From Ptychodera flava (lineage: Eukaryota > Hemichordata > Enteropneusta > Ptychoderidae): a DNA stretch of 64,000 bases. The stretch covers positions 20,345,747 through 20,409,746 of the forward strand of contig NC_091941.1 in NCBI RefSeq assembly GCF_041260155.1, given 5' to 3'. Under the pieces are notes generated by a model. It saw nothing but the letters and a program-made list of their open reading frames with translations, made no database searches and had not been told where the DNA came from. This document shows, piece by piece, positions 1-12,279 of the stretch. Numbering within the stretch: the stretch's first letter is position 1; the number at the start of each line of letters is the position of its first letter. The position numbers and the translations under genes were made by a program.

Positions 1-777
1 AAGAATTGCAAAGATGATTAAGAAGACTGAAGCATTACTTAATCGTCATTTCCTTTCGGTGCAGATTTCGAGCATTCCTTTTAAGAAGTACTTTCAGATG
101 CACGGGAAAATGGTCGCTCATCAAGCAATGAGATGCGTAATAGTTATAATAATCAAAAACACTCGGAAAACTGCTCTGTCGGCATTCTTTCACAGACTCA
201 TTTAACAAGAAACAAAAAAAATTGCAATTTATCTTGTAATATGGTACGGTGACACCGCTTTTTGAAAAGACATTGTACGAGATGGGTCCTTGTATTTCAG
301 CCCGCTGTGGAAATTTAAAGAAATGGCAACATTACAGTGGCATTTCCCCGCATTTCAACATGCAAGTCAATGAAATTAGGTAATACTTAATTTTTCGCTC
401 ACTCAAATTCTGAAAGCTAGGCGGTTAAAATGCATATAAATCTTTTGTCATGTAAAATGCACATTCCTATAATGTTGCTTCTGGAAGGTACAATTTCGCA
501 TGACCCCCCATGGTTCAATGATTGTCATAAAGAAGTGTTTTGTGTTGATGTAAAAAGTTATGGTTTGGTCTGTACAACCGACGTTAATTTTGGAAAGTCG
601 CAAACGATGGAAAATTCTTCAAGAACAGTTTTGTTTTTTTTATCCCGAAGAACTTTGAAAACCTCCCCGCGTGCGGACTCAAAACAAACGAAACTGATCA
701 GCATTGCATGGTCTTGAGAGTCATAGTTTCTTTTGTCACAATACACGATTAAGAAGTAAAGCTGGGTACGCAGTCGA
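1..777. other. No gene recognised
   Basis: AT-rich sequence with only short unsupported open frames. I see no splice-bounded coding exon, no repeat shared with the rest of the window and no RNA gene. Confidence 0.4.
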
Positions 778-780
778 TAC

Positions 781-1131
781 GGTAGTTCGCGACTCGAAAA
801 TGAAAAACCTTAATAGATCTTAAACTTTAGCGCAAACTTACCTCAAGCAAACATTAAACCATTCTCTTTCAAATTCAGAATCATACCATCTTTTCAATTT
901 TGGTACTAGAGAAACAAATCACTCATATTTTACCGATATTTAAAATTCAAAATGGCCGCCATCCCGGTGTTATCTCAATGGGGAAATAAAATTCCCGCTT
1001 TTGACAAAACTAGGCCGCTGAAAAGTTTATTTACCCCATAAGCTTCAAAATGAGATCCTGCAAGTGATAGACTACAAGAATATTGTAAATGTATGAAAAT
1101 CCGAATGTTTGTCTCCCAGGCGCATTCTACC
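781..1131 (+). mobile_element. MITE of the TTAA family, copy a
   Basis: About 350 bp copy of a repeat found at least six times in the window, recognisable by its conserved core around 'aatggccgccatcc'. Its right end ctacc abuts TTAA at 1132-1135, which also serves as the left flank of the next copy. Its left end (ggtag near 781) is more diverged. The ends are short imperfect inverted repeats (GGTAGtatGCGCctCG type). TTAA flanks plus terminal inverted repeats suggest a non-autonomous piggyBac- or Kolobok-type element; the superfamily is inferred. Confidence 0.7.
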
Positions 1132-1412
1132 TTAAGGTAGTATGCGCTTCGAAAGTGAAAGTCTTAGACTTTCGCCCACACTTTCCTAAAGGCCTAAAAA
1201 AAAAAATGTGTGTTTCCGGTAACCCGACCTACCCTAGTTCAAACCCCCGACCCTAAACTTTTCTTGGACGTTGAAAACAAATCCCGCGAGATTGGCTGGG
1301 AAAATTTTTAAATCACGCGTGATTTCATGACGTCATTAAACAACAATAGCGACTGCTTGTGCAAGCGTGTTTTCCGTAACATGTGAGAAATGCGATCACG
1401 TTCAAGAAAAAA

Positions 1413-1834
1413 TGTAAAAGTGTGAGAGGCTCCCCTCCTAACTATCCAAAATGTTTTTGTGTCGAGTTTGTGTTAATTCGTTTCAAAAATGTGTTCCTAT
1501 ATTCTTATCAGATTTTTTGTGTTAATGAAAATGTTTGTTTCACCTCGGATATTTGTAGGGAAGTTTGGATTAGGCCCCTAGTGTGTACGGTAATGTTTTG
1601 TTTGTGTGGGGAAAGCTTATGGCGATTGTAAAAAGTGTGAAAGAGGCTCCCCACCTAACTATCCAAAATGTTTTTGTGTCGAGTTTGTGTTTGATTCGTT
1701 TCAAAAATGTGTTCCTACATTTTTATCCGATTTTTTGTGTTAATGAAAATGTTTGTTTCGCCTCGGATATTTGTAGGGAAGTTTGGATTATGTGTACGGT
1801 AATGTTTTGTTTGTGTGGGGAAAGCTTATGGCGA
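1413..1834. repeat. Two tandem copies of a ~210 bp unit in the Penelope-like element
   Basis: Unit 1 (1413-1626) and unit 2 (1627-1834) start at tgtaaaa(a)gtgtga and end at agcttatggcga. They are near-identical apart from a short extra segment in unit 1 near 1575. They probably correspond to the tandem pseudo-LTRs of Penelope elements. Confidence 0.7.
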
Positions 1835-2299
1835 GACGCAGCCGGACCTATGGTGTTACAAAGTTGATGAGTGGCCCTTTGACGCTTGCGTTTCGAAACC
1901 CGAGTGTGGTTTCTCATCAGTAGCAATGTAGATTCTTTCGTTAGTTTGTGTTTGTTTTAATGTATTTTAGTGTTCTTGCTCTTCGAATAGCGAGGCAAGA
2001 ATATCAATGTTTGGGTCTCATTGTGAGTCCGTTTGGTGGTCTGGTTTGTTTGTTTTTGTTTCTTTACTTCTGTAAATTTTGTTTGACTAGTGTGTCTTTT
2101 AGGTTTTTGTTTCTCTTGTAAGCAATGATTGGTGATTCTGGAATAGATTCCTTATAGTGTTGAGTCCTTCTCCAGTTCAGCCCAATGTTTCAAAAGAATT
2201 CCCTTAAGATCTTTTGTTTTTATGTAAGGGCTGTATGTTGTACTGAAGATGAGTTTGTTTGTTGCTTCTTTACGTGTACTTGTAAAGTTTGTTAGTGTA

Positions 2300-3532
2300 T
2301 TACGAATACTGTGGTTTATTTTTCTGTTATATTCGTGATTTCATTGTTTTTGTATTCTCTGTCGAGTAGTTTGTTTCTAAAGAAAGCGACTTTTTTAGTA
2401 AAGTCGTCATTGTTGTTTCAAGTGCGAGCGTATCTAAGGATTTCACCTTTGATAAAGCCATTAAATGTTGCTGTCGGGTGACACGATTCTCTATGTAGAA
2501 ATTGGAATGTGTCTGTTGGTTTAATATGTGTTTTGATGTGGAGGATATTTTCTTTGTGGTATCTTGCACCTTTGAAAACTACTACATCTAGGAATGTAAT
2601 TTCTTGTGTGAGTTTTCGTATGAAAACTTAAACGTTGGGTGCATTGTGTGGATTTTTGAGTGAAGTTAGTGAGTTCGGTTTGTGTTCCAGAAAGATTGCA
2701 AAGACACCATCTCTGAATCTTTTCCAGAAGTGAATGTTGTTGTGGTTGTTTACGATTATTGTCTTTTCAAGTTCATGAAAAGCAATGTCTGCTATCTCTG
2801 GCGAGGCATTCGATCCCATGCTGCAGCCCCGGGTTGGCGGAAATATTGCTTGTTAAATTCAAAACTGTTGTGTTTTAGAATTAGTGAAAGCATTTCTATT
2901 AAGTCTTCCGTGGGTGGTTTTTTGATGCCGTAATTTGTTTGAAGCGAGGTTTGTGAGTTTAATGTTTCACTGACTAGCCGAATCGCTTCGTCGTGAATTG
3001 TGTTTGTGTCCATCGACACCACGTCGAGTGTTACAAGAAATGCATGTTGGGGGAAATTTGTTTTTTCTATTTCTTGTATGAAGTTTGTTGTGTCTTTTAT
3101 ATTTGACGGTTGTTGCTGGACCAGTGGTTTTATGAAATAATCCAGGAATTCTGAAATTCTGTTAGTGGGACCGGAGCAGCCACTAAATATTGGTCTCCCT
3201 GCAAACGTTGAGTTTTCAGGCGGCGATTTGTGAATTTTAGGCAATAAGTACCAATGCGGGGTACGGATTTTTATGTGTTTTGGATCGAGATACTTATAAG
3301 TATCATGGTCGATGTGTTTGTTCTCGTACATTTTGTTTAATAGTTCGTGTACTTTGTTTACTGTTTGTTCTGTGTCGTCACTGTCTAGTTGTGTATAATA
3401 CTGAGTGTTGCGTAATTGTCTTTTGCATTCGTGTATGTAATCTTTTGTGTTGACAATGACGATGCCTTGACCCTTGTCGAAGGGTATTAAAACTTTCACA
3501 TTTTCTTTTTGTAGAGAAAAAAAAATTACCAA
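2300..3532 (-). pseudogene. Penelope-like reverse transcriptase, broken
   Basis: The longest open stretch (3532 to 2792) encodes 246 residues with hallmark Penelope RT segments: DKGQGIVIVNTKDYI near the N terminus, LPKIHKSP, GRPIFSG followed by GPTNRISEF, IKDTTNFIQEIE, and LVTLDVVSMDTNTIHDEAI, which matches the usual LDVSSLYTNIPHDEGI segment. The reading continues in other frames with GSNASPEIADIAFHELE (2819-2628) and a thumb-like stretch resembling KPTDTFQFLHRESCHP around 2330-2570. Frame changes between these blocks show that it is a pseudogene. RT assignment is firm; the Penelope subfamily is not resolved. Confidence 0.75.
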
Positions 3533-3906
3533 AAAAAAATTTTTTTCCTACCTACCTACCCTATTTCTGAAGAGCATGTTACAGGAAACACACAATTTTT
3601 TTTTTTTGGCCTAAAGGAATCTTTCAAACACTCTCTTTCAAATTAAAAAAAATAAAAATCCGGGGTCACCGCGCAAATTTGATACTAGGGAAACAAATTT
3701 CTCAAGATATATGGATATTTGAAATACAAAACGGCCGCCATCCCTGTGTTAACCATACGTAGAAATATAAAATTTTCTATTTTCGAAAAACTAGGAAAAC
3801 TTTTTACACAAGAAGCTTTAAAATGAGCGCAAACAAATGACAGCTTAATATAGAATTGATAAAGTTTGAACGCCAGAATACGTTCCCGTTGTGCATTCTG
3901 CCTTAA

Positions 3907-6150
3907 CAGGGACAAACTTCCTTCTTTTTCACTTGGGCCTATGTCAAGAAAGATATTCAATGCCTTCTTCAAAACAGACAAGCCTTACATGTTAAGGATG
4001 AATCGGTCAAGCGTGACATGGCTATGCCGTGTACGTTACCCTGTATTTCTGGTTGGAACAAGGAATTATACTATTTGTATCTGTTTTCTCCATAGGCCAG
4101 ATTGGAAGTCTTTCCGACAATTCTTCCTATATATTTCGAGATGCTGTTACGAAGGAAATTTGTTCCTCAAAAAAACTTTCAGTATGGTACGAAGTTCAAA
4201 CTTTCAGTATAGTACAGAGTTCAGTGTGTAACAGTTTAAGTGAACCTACCCTGTGAATTTTACGTAACTTGACTTCATAAAATCTAACAGTTATGTGTTA
4301 ATTGGGTACTGTGACAAACAACACAAAGTTGATGGTAATCTAGCATATAAGTGTCATCTAATTCACGCATACTCTTAATTGTCGGAACTATCACAAAGAA
4401 GTTGAGCAGATGTTTGCTCAGGATGATGTCAGCATAAACGGATGTTTGTATGAACAAGTTGAAAGTTTAAGGGTAGACGTTTCTAATAATATATGTGTTT
4501 TCGCCAGTGTCTAATTAATTTACGAGAGTTCTCCGGAAGAGTAGCTTATGAAACAGTTTCGCTGATTAAGATTTGTAATTCATTACCAGCTGATTGTTTT
4601 TATAGTTGTTTGTTCAATTAAGTTTTACCTTGAATTATTGTAATGGGTTGAATCGCATTTCCATGTATAATTAAGTTAAGGAGTTATATAGTTAGGTGTT
4701 AAGTTGATAGAGTAGCCTTTTATCACCAGCGGCTCTTCTGTAAGCATCTTTACCGAAGAAATAAAGATTGCCATTTGTCATCCACAAGCCACTACTCTGG
4801 TCGATCTCTGGTATCCTACTCGTAAGACGATTGAAATCAGCGCTATATATTACAAGATGCTGATCAATATTGGCACACCCTGCGCCTAAAATAATTCAGA
4901 AATCAACGCCAATGTTTATTCTGATGCTGAAGAGGCCTCAGCCAATACATAATGTCATTGTTTTTCTCATTATTATTTTACGCATAAAATAATACTTAAT
5001 AACTAAAGATGACTCTGAGGTCTAAAAATGTCGATCCAGTCTTTACGTATCTGAAATATCGAAGCAGTCTCTCTATAGACCGTGGATGAAGCAAACGCCT
5101 TCAAAAGGTATTAAAAAGTTCATCGAAAGAAGCGACTGCATGAGCACTCGGAACTGAGTGTCACTTTCCCCAATAGTCCCGTATCTGCGCTTGACAAGGT
5201 CTCTTGTCCCGGACAGCTTGAGTTCATGAGTGGGAGACTGTAGTCGGACTAAGGACCCGTGCGAGCGGACGCTGCCAGTCCCTCACTGTGTCACGACACG
5301 TTCCGTTGACACTAGTGATATGACAGAGACGGGAGGGTTGTCGGAAAGTTGTCTTTAGGATCATTCTCTCGCCTAGCTTGTTTGTCGATATAGGCCTATG
5401 AACCTAGTCATTACAAACTTCATTTCAAATGTAAAACATCGTTGCTCGGATTGTCAGCTTCCACAAAAATGTGAATGGAAACGTGAGTTTTCTCATATAG
5501 ATGGTATATTTTACTCGTATGGCCTCATCTTTTCGATAACAGAAATTTCAGTTGATCGGTTGATTTAATTGATATTTGATAACTGATGTCATCTTATGTT
5601 AATATGGTGAGGGGGTTTCTCTCGGACTCTCGCCACACACGAATCTTCATAAATGTGGAAACAAATTAGTATGTTTTATTTAAGCGATGGTGGCTACAAA
5701 TGTTAGTTTCTTTAATACACTTTGATTATTCCGAAACCTTAATTTAACTCTTTCCAAACCAGAGCTGTGGCCTGGAAATGGCATTTGAAAAAGTGCCCGA
5801 CCATACGCTTAGTGTCGTCTGCACAGTCTTGTTCAAATCACATTCCCACTGTAAGGACAAGCAATCGCCTTTACGAAGACTTGGCTTGAAGCTCAGAACT
5901 TTGATGTTATAACCTGTCACCTGTTAATTGATGAGATGTTTAATGGATGGCTAAAATTACATATCAGATGTATAGGAAATACTGGTAAGTCTTTCGGAAA
6001 CGATGGTCGATAATAAGTATCACCAGATCACGGTGCAGCGCCCTCCATTGAAATAACATGTAGAGTTATTCTGCACTGAGATGTTCTGACAAAACATGCA
6101 AATCATTTACGTGACAGAAAAAGGACATAATTTGAATTCAAATGATGATG
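3907..6150. other. Intergenic stretch, no gene recognised
   Basis: No open frame here has a recognisable domain or plausible splice sites. The segment is not repeated in the second duplication unit and no tandem or palindromic structure was seen. 5100-5400 is somewhat richer in GC than its surroundings but carries no convincing coding signal. Confidence 0.35.
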
Positions 6151-7084
6151 ACAAAAAAGAACTTAAATAATTTAAATAACGATAAACGACTGTTTACAAA
6201 CTTGTCAAAATAGATTTGATGGGCCATCGAATGTGCGACTTAAAATCTCAACTGCCGAAGCCAGTGATAGTCTTCTGATATTAACTAACTTCTTCAATTT
6301 ACAGCTAGCTCCACTGATGCCTTTGTAGTTAAGTTTACAATGAGAGAATTCTTAGCTTATCAACCAAACTTGATGAGTTTTTGATTTATTATTTGTCACA
6401 TTTTGAGCGCAAGTGCGCCGCAGGAAATGTTGATCAATATTCTCGCATAAACAGAGAGATAATACCTTTGTATAGACATCAATATGAATATAGTACTTGT
6501 ACAGCAAAACAACAAAAAATGCACATCTCCCAAGGCTATATCCCTGAAAGAGTTAATTTCTATTTCTAACAAACCAACCCGCCAAATTTACAGCCACTTT
6601 ATACTGAGTTTTTTAGTAAAATTTTAATTTTAAACATTTCTTGAGAGGGCTGGTATTCACCTTCAGTATAAGAAATCGTCTCCAGAAATATTTCTAGTAC
6701 AAAGTTATGAAATTTAGTATAAGGAATTTATGATGAAAGAGTGGCGAAATATTTTTAAGATTAAAATATCTTTTCGAGGCCCACCTCTTGACATCAATAT
6801 TAATGCATGAAAGGAAAAAATTGTCGAAAGAGTTACTTTTTTCGTTATTTAGCATCAAGTGAAAAAAATCTAATTTTTTCTTAAAATTCAGCCCTGGATT
6901 TTAATTTCATTAATGAATACATCAATGTCAACTTTCATTCACCTTTTTTACTTCATGGCAATTTTAGGGCTTTTTGAATAAATGGAGTAGCCGTTAGCTT
7001 TTGCTATTTGCACTGTTTAAAGCCAGCCAATTATATCTCATGACAAACAAGAAACATGTAATCTTTTGAAACGCAAAACTTCAG

Positions 7085-7403
7085 TCAAAAAATTCTAACA
7101 GGTGGCGCTAAAATATTATCCTTTTCAGCTCAAAGGCAATTTCCATGCAGAGAAACTAATTAGCATTGCCGTAGACGAATGATTTTTGGCTAATAGTGTT
7201 TAGAGGGCGTCCTTCTAATTGCGTCTGGTCGTTGTCCTCAACAGGTCAAAGGTTATTATATTACCACAGTCAAGAGGAGTTGGTTTTTGAACGGTTGGTT
7301 TTGTCTTCCGATCAGGCTAGTTGACGTCGCAGGAACAACTCGACATACTGTCAGATAGTTGCTACCGTCCACTACGGAAAAAGTCACACTGCGTGCACAT
7401 AAG
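7085..7403 (+). other. Probable 5' non-coding exon of thioesterase gene copy 1 (right edge only)
   Basis: A block conserved with 22025-22338 ends in a shared splice donor, AAG followed by GTAAGAA, at 7403/7404. Upstream similarity between the copies is high although no long frame is shared, so it is probably a 5' UTR exon with its promoter. The left edge cannot be placed. A coding contribution is not excluded, because the first coding exon stays open upstream of its ATG. Confidence 0.35.
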
Positions 7404-7443
7404 GTAAGAATTGGACATTGATTTACAATGTTGTAGCTCACGG

Positions 7444-7604
7444 CACAGGCACTAGACTATAGACACGTCGCTTCGCGATCGGTGCTGATCCACAGTAAAC
7501 ACAGGCACTAGACACGTCGCTTCGACAGTATTCACAAACAGAGTCTCTCTCTCTGTTCACTGTGAATCAGAACCGATCTCGAAGCGACGTGCCGAATGCC
7601 TGTG
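7444..7604. mobile_element. Foldback element in copy 1 upstream intron
   Basis: Inverted arms begin cacaggcactag and end in the complement cctgtg, with the longer inner match cacgtcgcttcg / cgaagcgacgtg; part of the left arm is repeated internally. Flanks are GCTCACGG (7436-7443) and GCTCAAGG (7605-7612), an 8 bp duplication with one mismatch. It lies about 40 bp downstream of the presumed 5' exon donor, the same place where copy 2 has three foldbacks. Confidence 0.6.
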
Positions 7605-10600
7605 GCTCAAGGCGTCAGTATCAACATAGCTGCGGCGGGCCGGCGCTTACACTGTTACAGTCAACATGACGAAAAAGCCGGCGCACGGTCCGTGGGCTAC
7701 AATTAATATTGCAGCTGGTATCAACAGTACATAGGACTAGCTGCAGTCACGGTCCCATTGTGGAGGGGCCGTGCTGAAGTATAATAACTCTAGGTTTGCT
7801 CATACAACCCCAGGAGAAACCTCGAGCTGTACTGCAGCTTTACTACGACCAGCGTTTTGTGACCTGTGCATGGTGGTCCGCTGCAGAGCACTCAGAGTCC
7901 CAAGGCCTCCGCCGCCACGGAGGGACCGTCTGTCAGTGCACAGTGTCAGATTCTCACAGACTAAACCATTCATGATTATCGCGAGACTGTTCAAAAATCT
8001 AAATATGACCATCTCACATACACGATGATGAATTTAAGAAGATTTTCCATAACTTTAATGTTAATTTGATCCAAAATGAAAGTGATAAATTACGTCAAAT
8101 TGTATAGACATTTTTTGAACGTCTAGGTACAGAATCATGCTGTCCATATATTTACAGGCGTCAACCTGTCGCAAACCAGAAAGGCAAGATCATGGCTCTG
8201 GTGCAAAATATGGAGCAAGTAGAAGAGACAAAACCTTTGAACCCGTCACCTATTGTAACTGGGACACCATCAAGGGCAATGATAGATGAGACTATAGCGA
8301 TAGTTGTAACAAATCTGTTGCCAAGACAACCAGTTACCCTGTATGCATATTTAATATCTGAGAAAAAAACCAAGTGGGAATCATGGGGACATTATGTCAC
8401 CGATGACGGTGGGAAAGTCACAGGTAAAGTATGATAAAATGATATTCCTTTATGTATTTATAGACCGAGGTAAAATGCACTGAACCGTCTCTAGCAAAGC
8501 TGTTTCTGCTTGTATTGATCAATATTACAGAAGAAGAGTTGCTGATGGTCAAAAGAGCAATTGTCGATCTCGCCCATTTGATTTGCTTTATTCAATGAAT
8601 TCCGCAAATTGCTATTAAACTCAATGGTTTTCAGGAAAAAAGTAATCTTGTCTGATTTAACTTTCAAAAGAAAATTATCAAACACATAATCAAAGAGCCT
8701 TTGGAGTGTTGACAGGCATATCAACACCAAAAGTTATAGATTTACGACATTGATGTCTATTTCAGTTGAATGTCAAAGGTCACAAGGTGGCACATACTCA
8801 GGATGTGAGCCAATGGGTTTATTCTGGAGCATGAAACCAGCACCAGGTTCACGGAAGGGTAGTCGTCTACGCAGACTTGATGTCATGAAACCGTATGTCG
8901 TACACATCCAAGTGTTCAAAGGTCACCTGAGTGAAATGTTTGATACTGCCTCTCCGATTGCCATGACAACGATTGAACGATGGTACATACGGCCTGGAGT
9001 GAAACGAATTCCCATAACAGAGGGCAACATCCGTGGTACATTGTTCATTCCAAATGGTGAGTTGTACTGCCCTCTACAGTTGGTAGAGGTATGGCTGTTC
9101 ATACAGTTGTTAGTCCTTCCTAGGAAGTTCCAGTTCAATTCCATTCCTTTCAGTTGAGTAACTGGACTTGTAACCTGTTCACCCTAAATATACTGTGGAC
9201 AGATCCACACACACCATTGATAATAATGAGTTTGGGCCAAACCATGGTGATAAAAGGGTTAAACAGACAAAGAATAGAAAGCATAAATAATCTTGGAAAG
9301 CTTGTTTGAGGTTTTTAGGGACTTTTCATTATTTAACAGGTACGCATTATACTGCAGTGACAGTACAAATCAATTAAATGTTGTGATGCGCAATTGGTTT
9401 AGAGTCCCTCTTCAGTACTTTTAAGTACAATTGTATGACAGCTAGGTGTTGACAGAATTTTTTCAATTCACAGAGGAAAAATGTTGTCTTGAATTTTTGG
9501 GAAAAAGTCAGTATGATCTGTTCTAAGTATTGTCTTGTTGGAATGCCATCACAAAGTAAAGGGTATCATTGAGAATGTATCCTAATCAGCAACGGCCAGT
9601 GAAAATGCTGCAGTTCTCAGAGCACATAATGTTCTGCTGTATCTGTTGTTTATGTATACAAATGTATCTTTTTTTCATCATCATCATCGTCATCATCAAG
9701 GAAATGGACCATTCCCCTCATAATTGATTTATGGGGAGGTGGAGGGGGTATCATTGAATACAAGAGCTCCCTTCTTGCTTCACACGGCTTTGCTTCGGCA
9801 GTCCTGGCATTCACAGGTCATCCAGATCTTCCTGTAAACGGTGTTGATATTCACTATTTTGAGGTAAGTCACAGTACAAGTGGCAACTGATGACCTTTCA
9901 CCTCTCCGAGCATGACTTCCTGAACTTTCACAATATGTGTACTTTGCAACAACCTCGGGATACAGAAGCTGTTGATCCAAAATGTCTTACTTGGCGCTAC
10001 TGAAATGGACCACCAAACACATTGGTACTCAAATATATGCTAAAAGATTGATTCCTCTTTTTAGATATTTCATGAAATACTTATCCACCCGAATATCAGT
10101 TGATTTGAGAAGACCAAGTAATTCAAAAACACTGGAAAGACACTGGAAAGTCAAATACTGGAGATTTTTGTCTACTTTGGCCCAATTATTACTGCTTCTG
10201 TCTCAGTTTTTGAAAAGTCATGTAACACTTTTCCAGCATAATTTTTAATATTCAATCATATGCATGGAACTGTTCATATGCATGGAACTCATCGAACTCT
10301 TCAATCACCACTGACCAAGAAAACTTGGTCATGCAAATGTTGGTAGGTTGTAGGCCCTAACCAATGGATTCATGTACTTTTGATGCCTCGATGAATGTTT
10401 TTGAGTCCCTCATGGAATAAATTAGTAGCGTGGTATGACTTTGTACTGGACTGATACAAAAAATGTTTTCATTTGTTTGCTTTCCATCGTAGGAAGCCTG
10501 TGAGTACTTGAGTCGTCGTCAAGACATTGATTCTGAAAACATTGGATTCATAGGCACCTCGCATGGCACATCCATTGGTTTGGAAATTGCTTCAGAATCC

Positions 10601-10799
10601 AATATTAGGGTATGTATTGAGATACACTATCTAGTTGGGGGGGGTTGAGGAGATTCCAAAAAAGTTCTCAGATCTTCTCAAATACCCCCTAAACAACCAC
10701 ACAATGTGTTCAAGTTCCCCCTTGTGACTTGCAACAACTTTGAAGTCCCCTCCCCCTCAAAGGAAGGCAAAACGTAGCCGATATAGTGCCTTGTCCAAA

Positions 10800-11560
10800 A
10801 ATATCAAATCATAATACATGGAAGTCTATTGGGCAAACTATTAACATTTTTTCCGTAAAAACAAGTGATATCTGTACATTTAAATGTGTGTGATAATTCA
10901 CGTAAACATACTTTGCTTGAAGTGGCAGGTAAAACGTGTATGTGTCTAGAAAAAATTTGAATTTTGGATTTCGTTGATAATGTTGATTCACTGTACATGG
11001 TAGTCTGTGAGAAAACTATGAACGTGTATTTCCAATATAAAACTAGCAATATCTGTTCATCTATAGACGTTTGATAATTGATATTAATGTAAATGATTAG
11101 CCATGGGGTGTGCAACTCAAGTGTACAGGAAATTTAATTTTGAAATTTCACCAAAAATGTTGATCCACAATAGATGGGAGTCTATGACAAAACTTTGAAT
11201 AATTTTTTTACAATACAAAACTTGCTAAATCTGTGTATTTATACACGTTTGATAATTGATATTAATGTACTTGGTTAGATTAAGGTGGTTACAAGTGCAT
11301 ATGTGTACAAGAAATATGATTTTGGAATTTCACTGAAATGTTGATCCATTCTACATTGTAGTCTATGAGGAAACTATGAATAAGTTTTTTACAATACAAA
11401 ACTAGCTAAATCTGTGTATTTATACATGTTTGATAATTGATATTAATGTACTTTATTATACCAAGGTGGGTACAAGTGTTTACAAGAAATTTGATTTTGG
11501 AATTTCACTGAAAATGTTGATTCACTATACATAGTATAGTCTATGAGGAAACTACGAATA
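10800..11560. repeat. Tandem array, unit about 177 bp, four copies plus a partial
   Basis: Units recur at about 10814, 10991, 11167, 11350 and 11524, each marked by a 'tagtctatgaggaaactatgaa' type segment followed by 'tttgataattgatattaatgta'. It is in the fourth coding intron of copy 1 and is absent from the matching intron of copy 2. Confidence 0.8.
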
Positions 11561-12279
11561 ACACATTAGTTATCATCTCCCAACTTGTTATTCAAAGGTT
11601 GTTTGACCTGAAACTTCCAGTTGTTATAAGTTATCTCCCAAATTGTTATTGAAAGCTTAAGTTGAAACTTTTAGTCATTATAGAGGAAAGATTTGCAAAA
11701 CAGTGAGGTTGGGTAAGTAGAAATCATGACAAACTAATTTTTTTGCCTTAAGGTTGCTGCCTGGGTCATCAATAAATTGTTTATGATACCCTAAAACCTC
11801 CACCCAAAGGGTATGCTGAAAATGGCAGGAAATGAAAGTGCCAGAAGGTATTTGAAAAGGAATTTGATATTCAATAAATTTTCAAGTTTCCCCCTCTGCA
11901 ATGTCAATTTTTTTCAGTTCCCCCTGGCATGTTGTAAATTTTTTCAAGTCCCCTGAAAACTCTCCCAGCCCGTCAGAGGTGTTTGTGAATGCAGCCTAAG
12001 GTTGTGTCCATCCATCTGTCTGTGTATCCATCACCAGCGATTTATAGGGCATTTGTGAAGCGATTTTTGAGCAACTGGGCCTTAGTAATAGTACCCTATT
12101 ACCTCTCAATGCACTCCACTGGCTTTCACAAAATAATCAAATTTAGTCACCAAAGATTCACCTTTTTTTGATATTCAGAGCTACATCTCTTGAATCTGAA
12201 TCCAAAATTACCCTGGTGTCTAGTATTCAGGCCTGTTTTCTATGAATGCAAATCCGAAATTTGTCTGAAAGTGTGCAAA

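Larger units (their letters stand above)
1193..3609 (-). mobile_element. Penelope-like retroelement with inverted ends
   Basis: Retroelement in minus orientation inserted in MITE copy b. The direct repeat CCTAAAGG lies on both sides (1185-1192 and 3610-3617), an 8 bp target duplication. The two ends are near-perfect inverted repeats of about 32 bp, a run of A followed by TGTGTGTTTCC and GTAAC. The interior carries a Penelope-type reverse transcriptase (about 2300-3532) and a 214 bp tandem direct repeat at the low-coordinate end. Penelope elements are known for variable target duplications, inverted flanks and tandem pseudo-LTRs, which fits. The copy is decayed, with reading-frame breaks. A GIY-YIG endonuclease would be expected between about 1850 and 2300, but I could not identify it. 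Confidence 0.7.
1136..3902 (+). mobile_element. MITE of the TTAA family, copy b, split by a Penelope-like element
   Basis: Left part 1136-1192 and right part from 3610 to 3902 together match the same ~350 bp repeat as copies a and c. TTAA stands on both outer sides (1132-1135 and 3903-3906), so the original insertion is complete. The 2.4 kb retroelement now inside arrived later. Confidence 0.7.
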
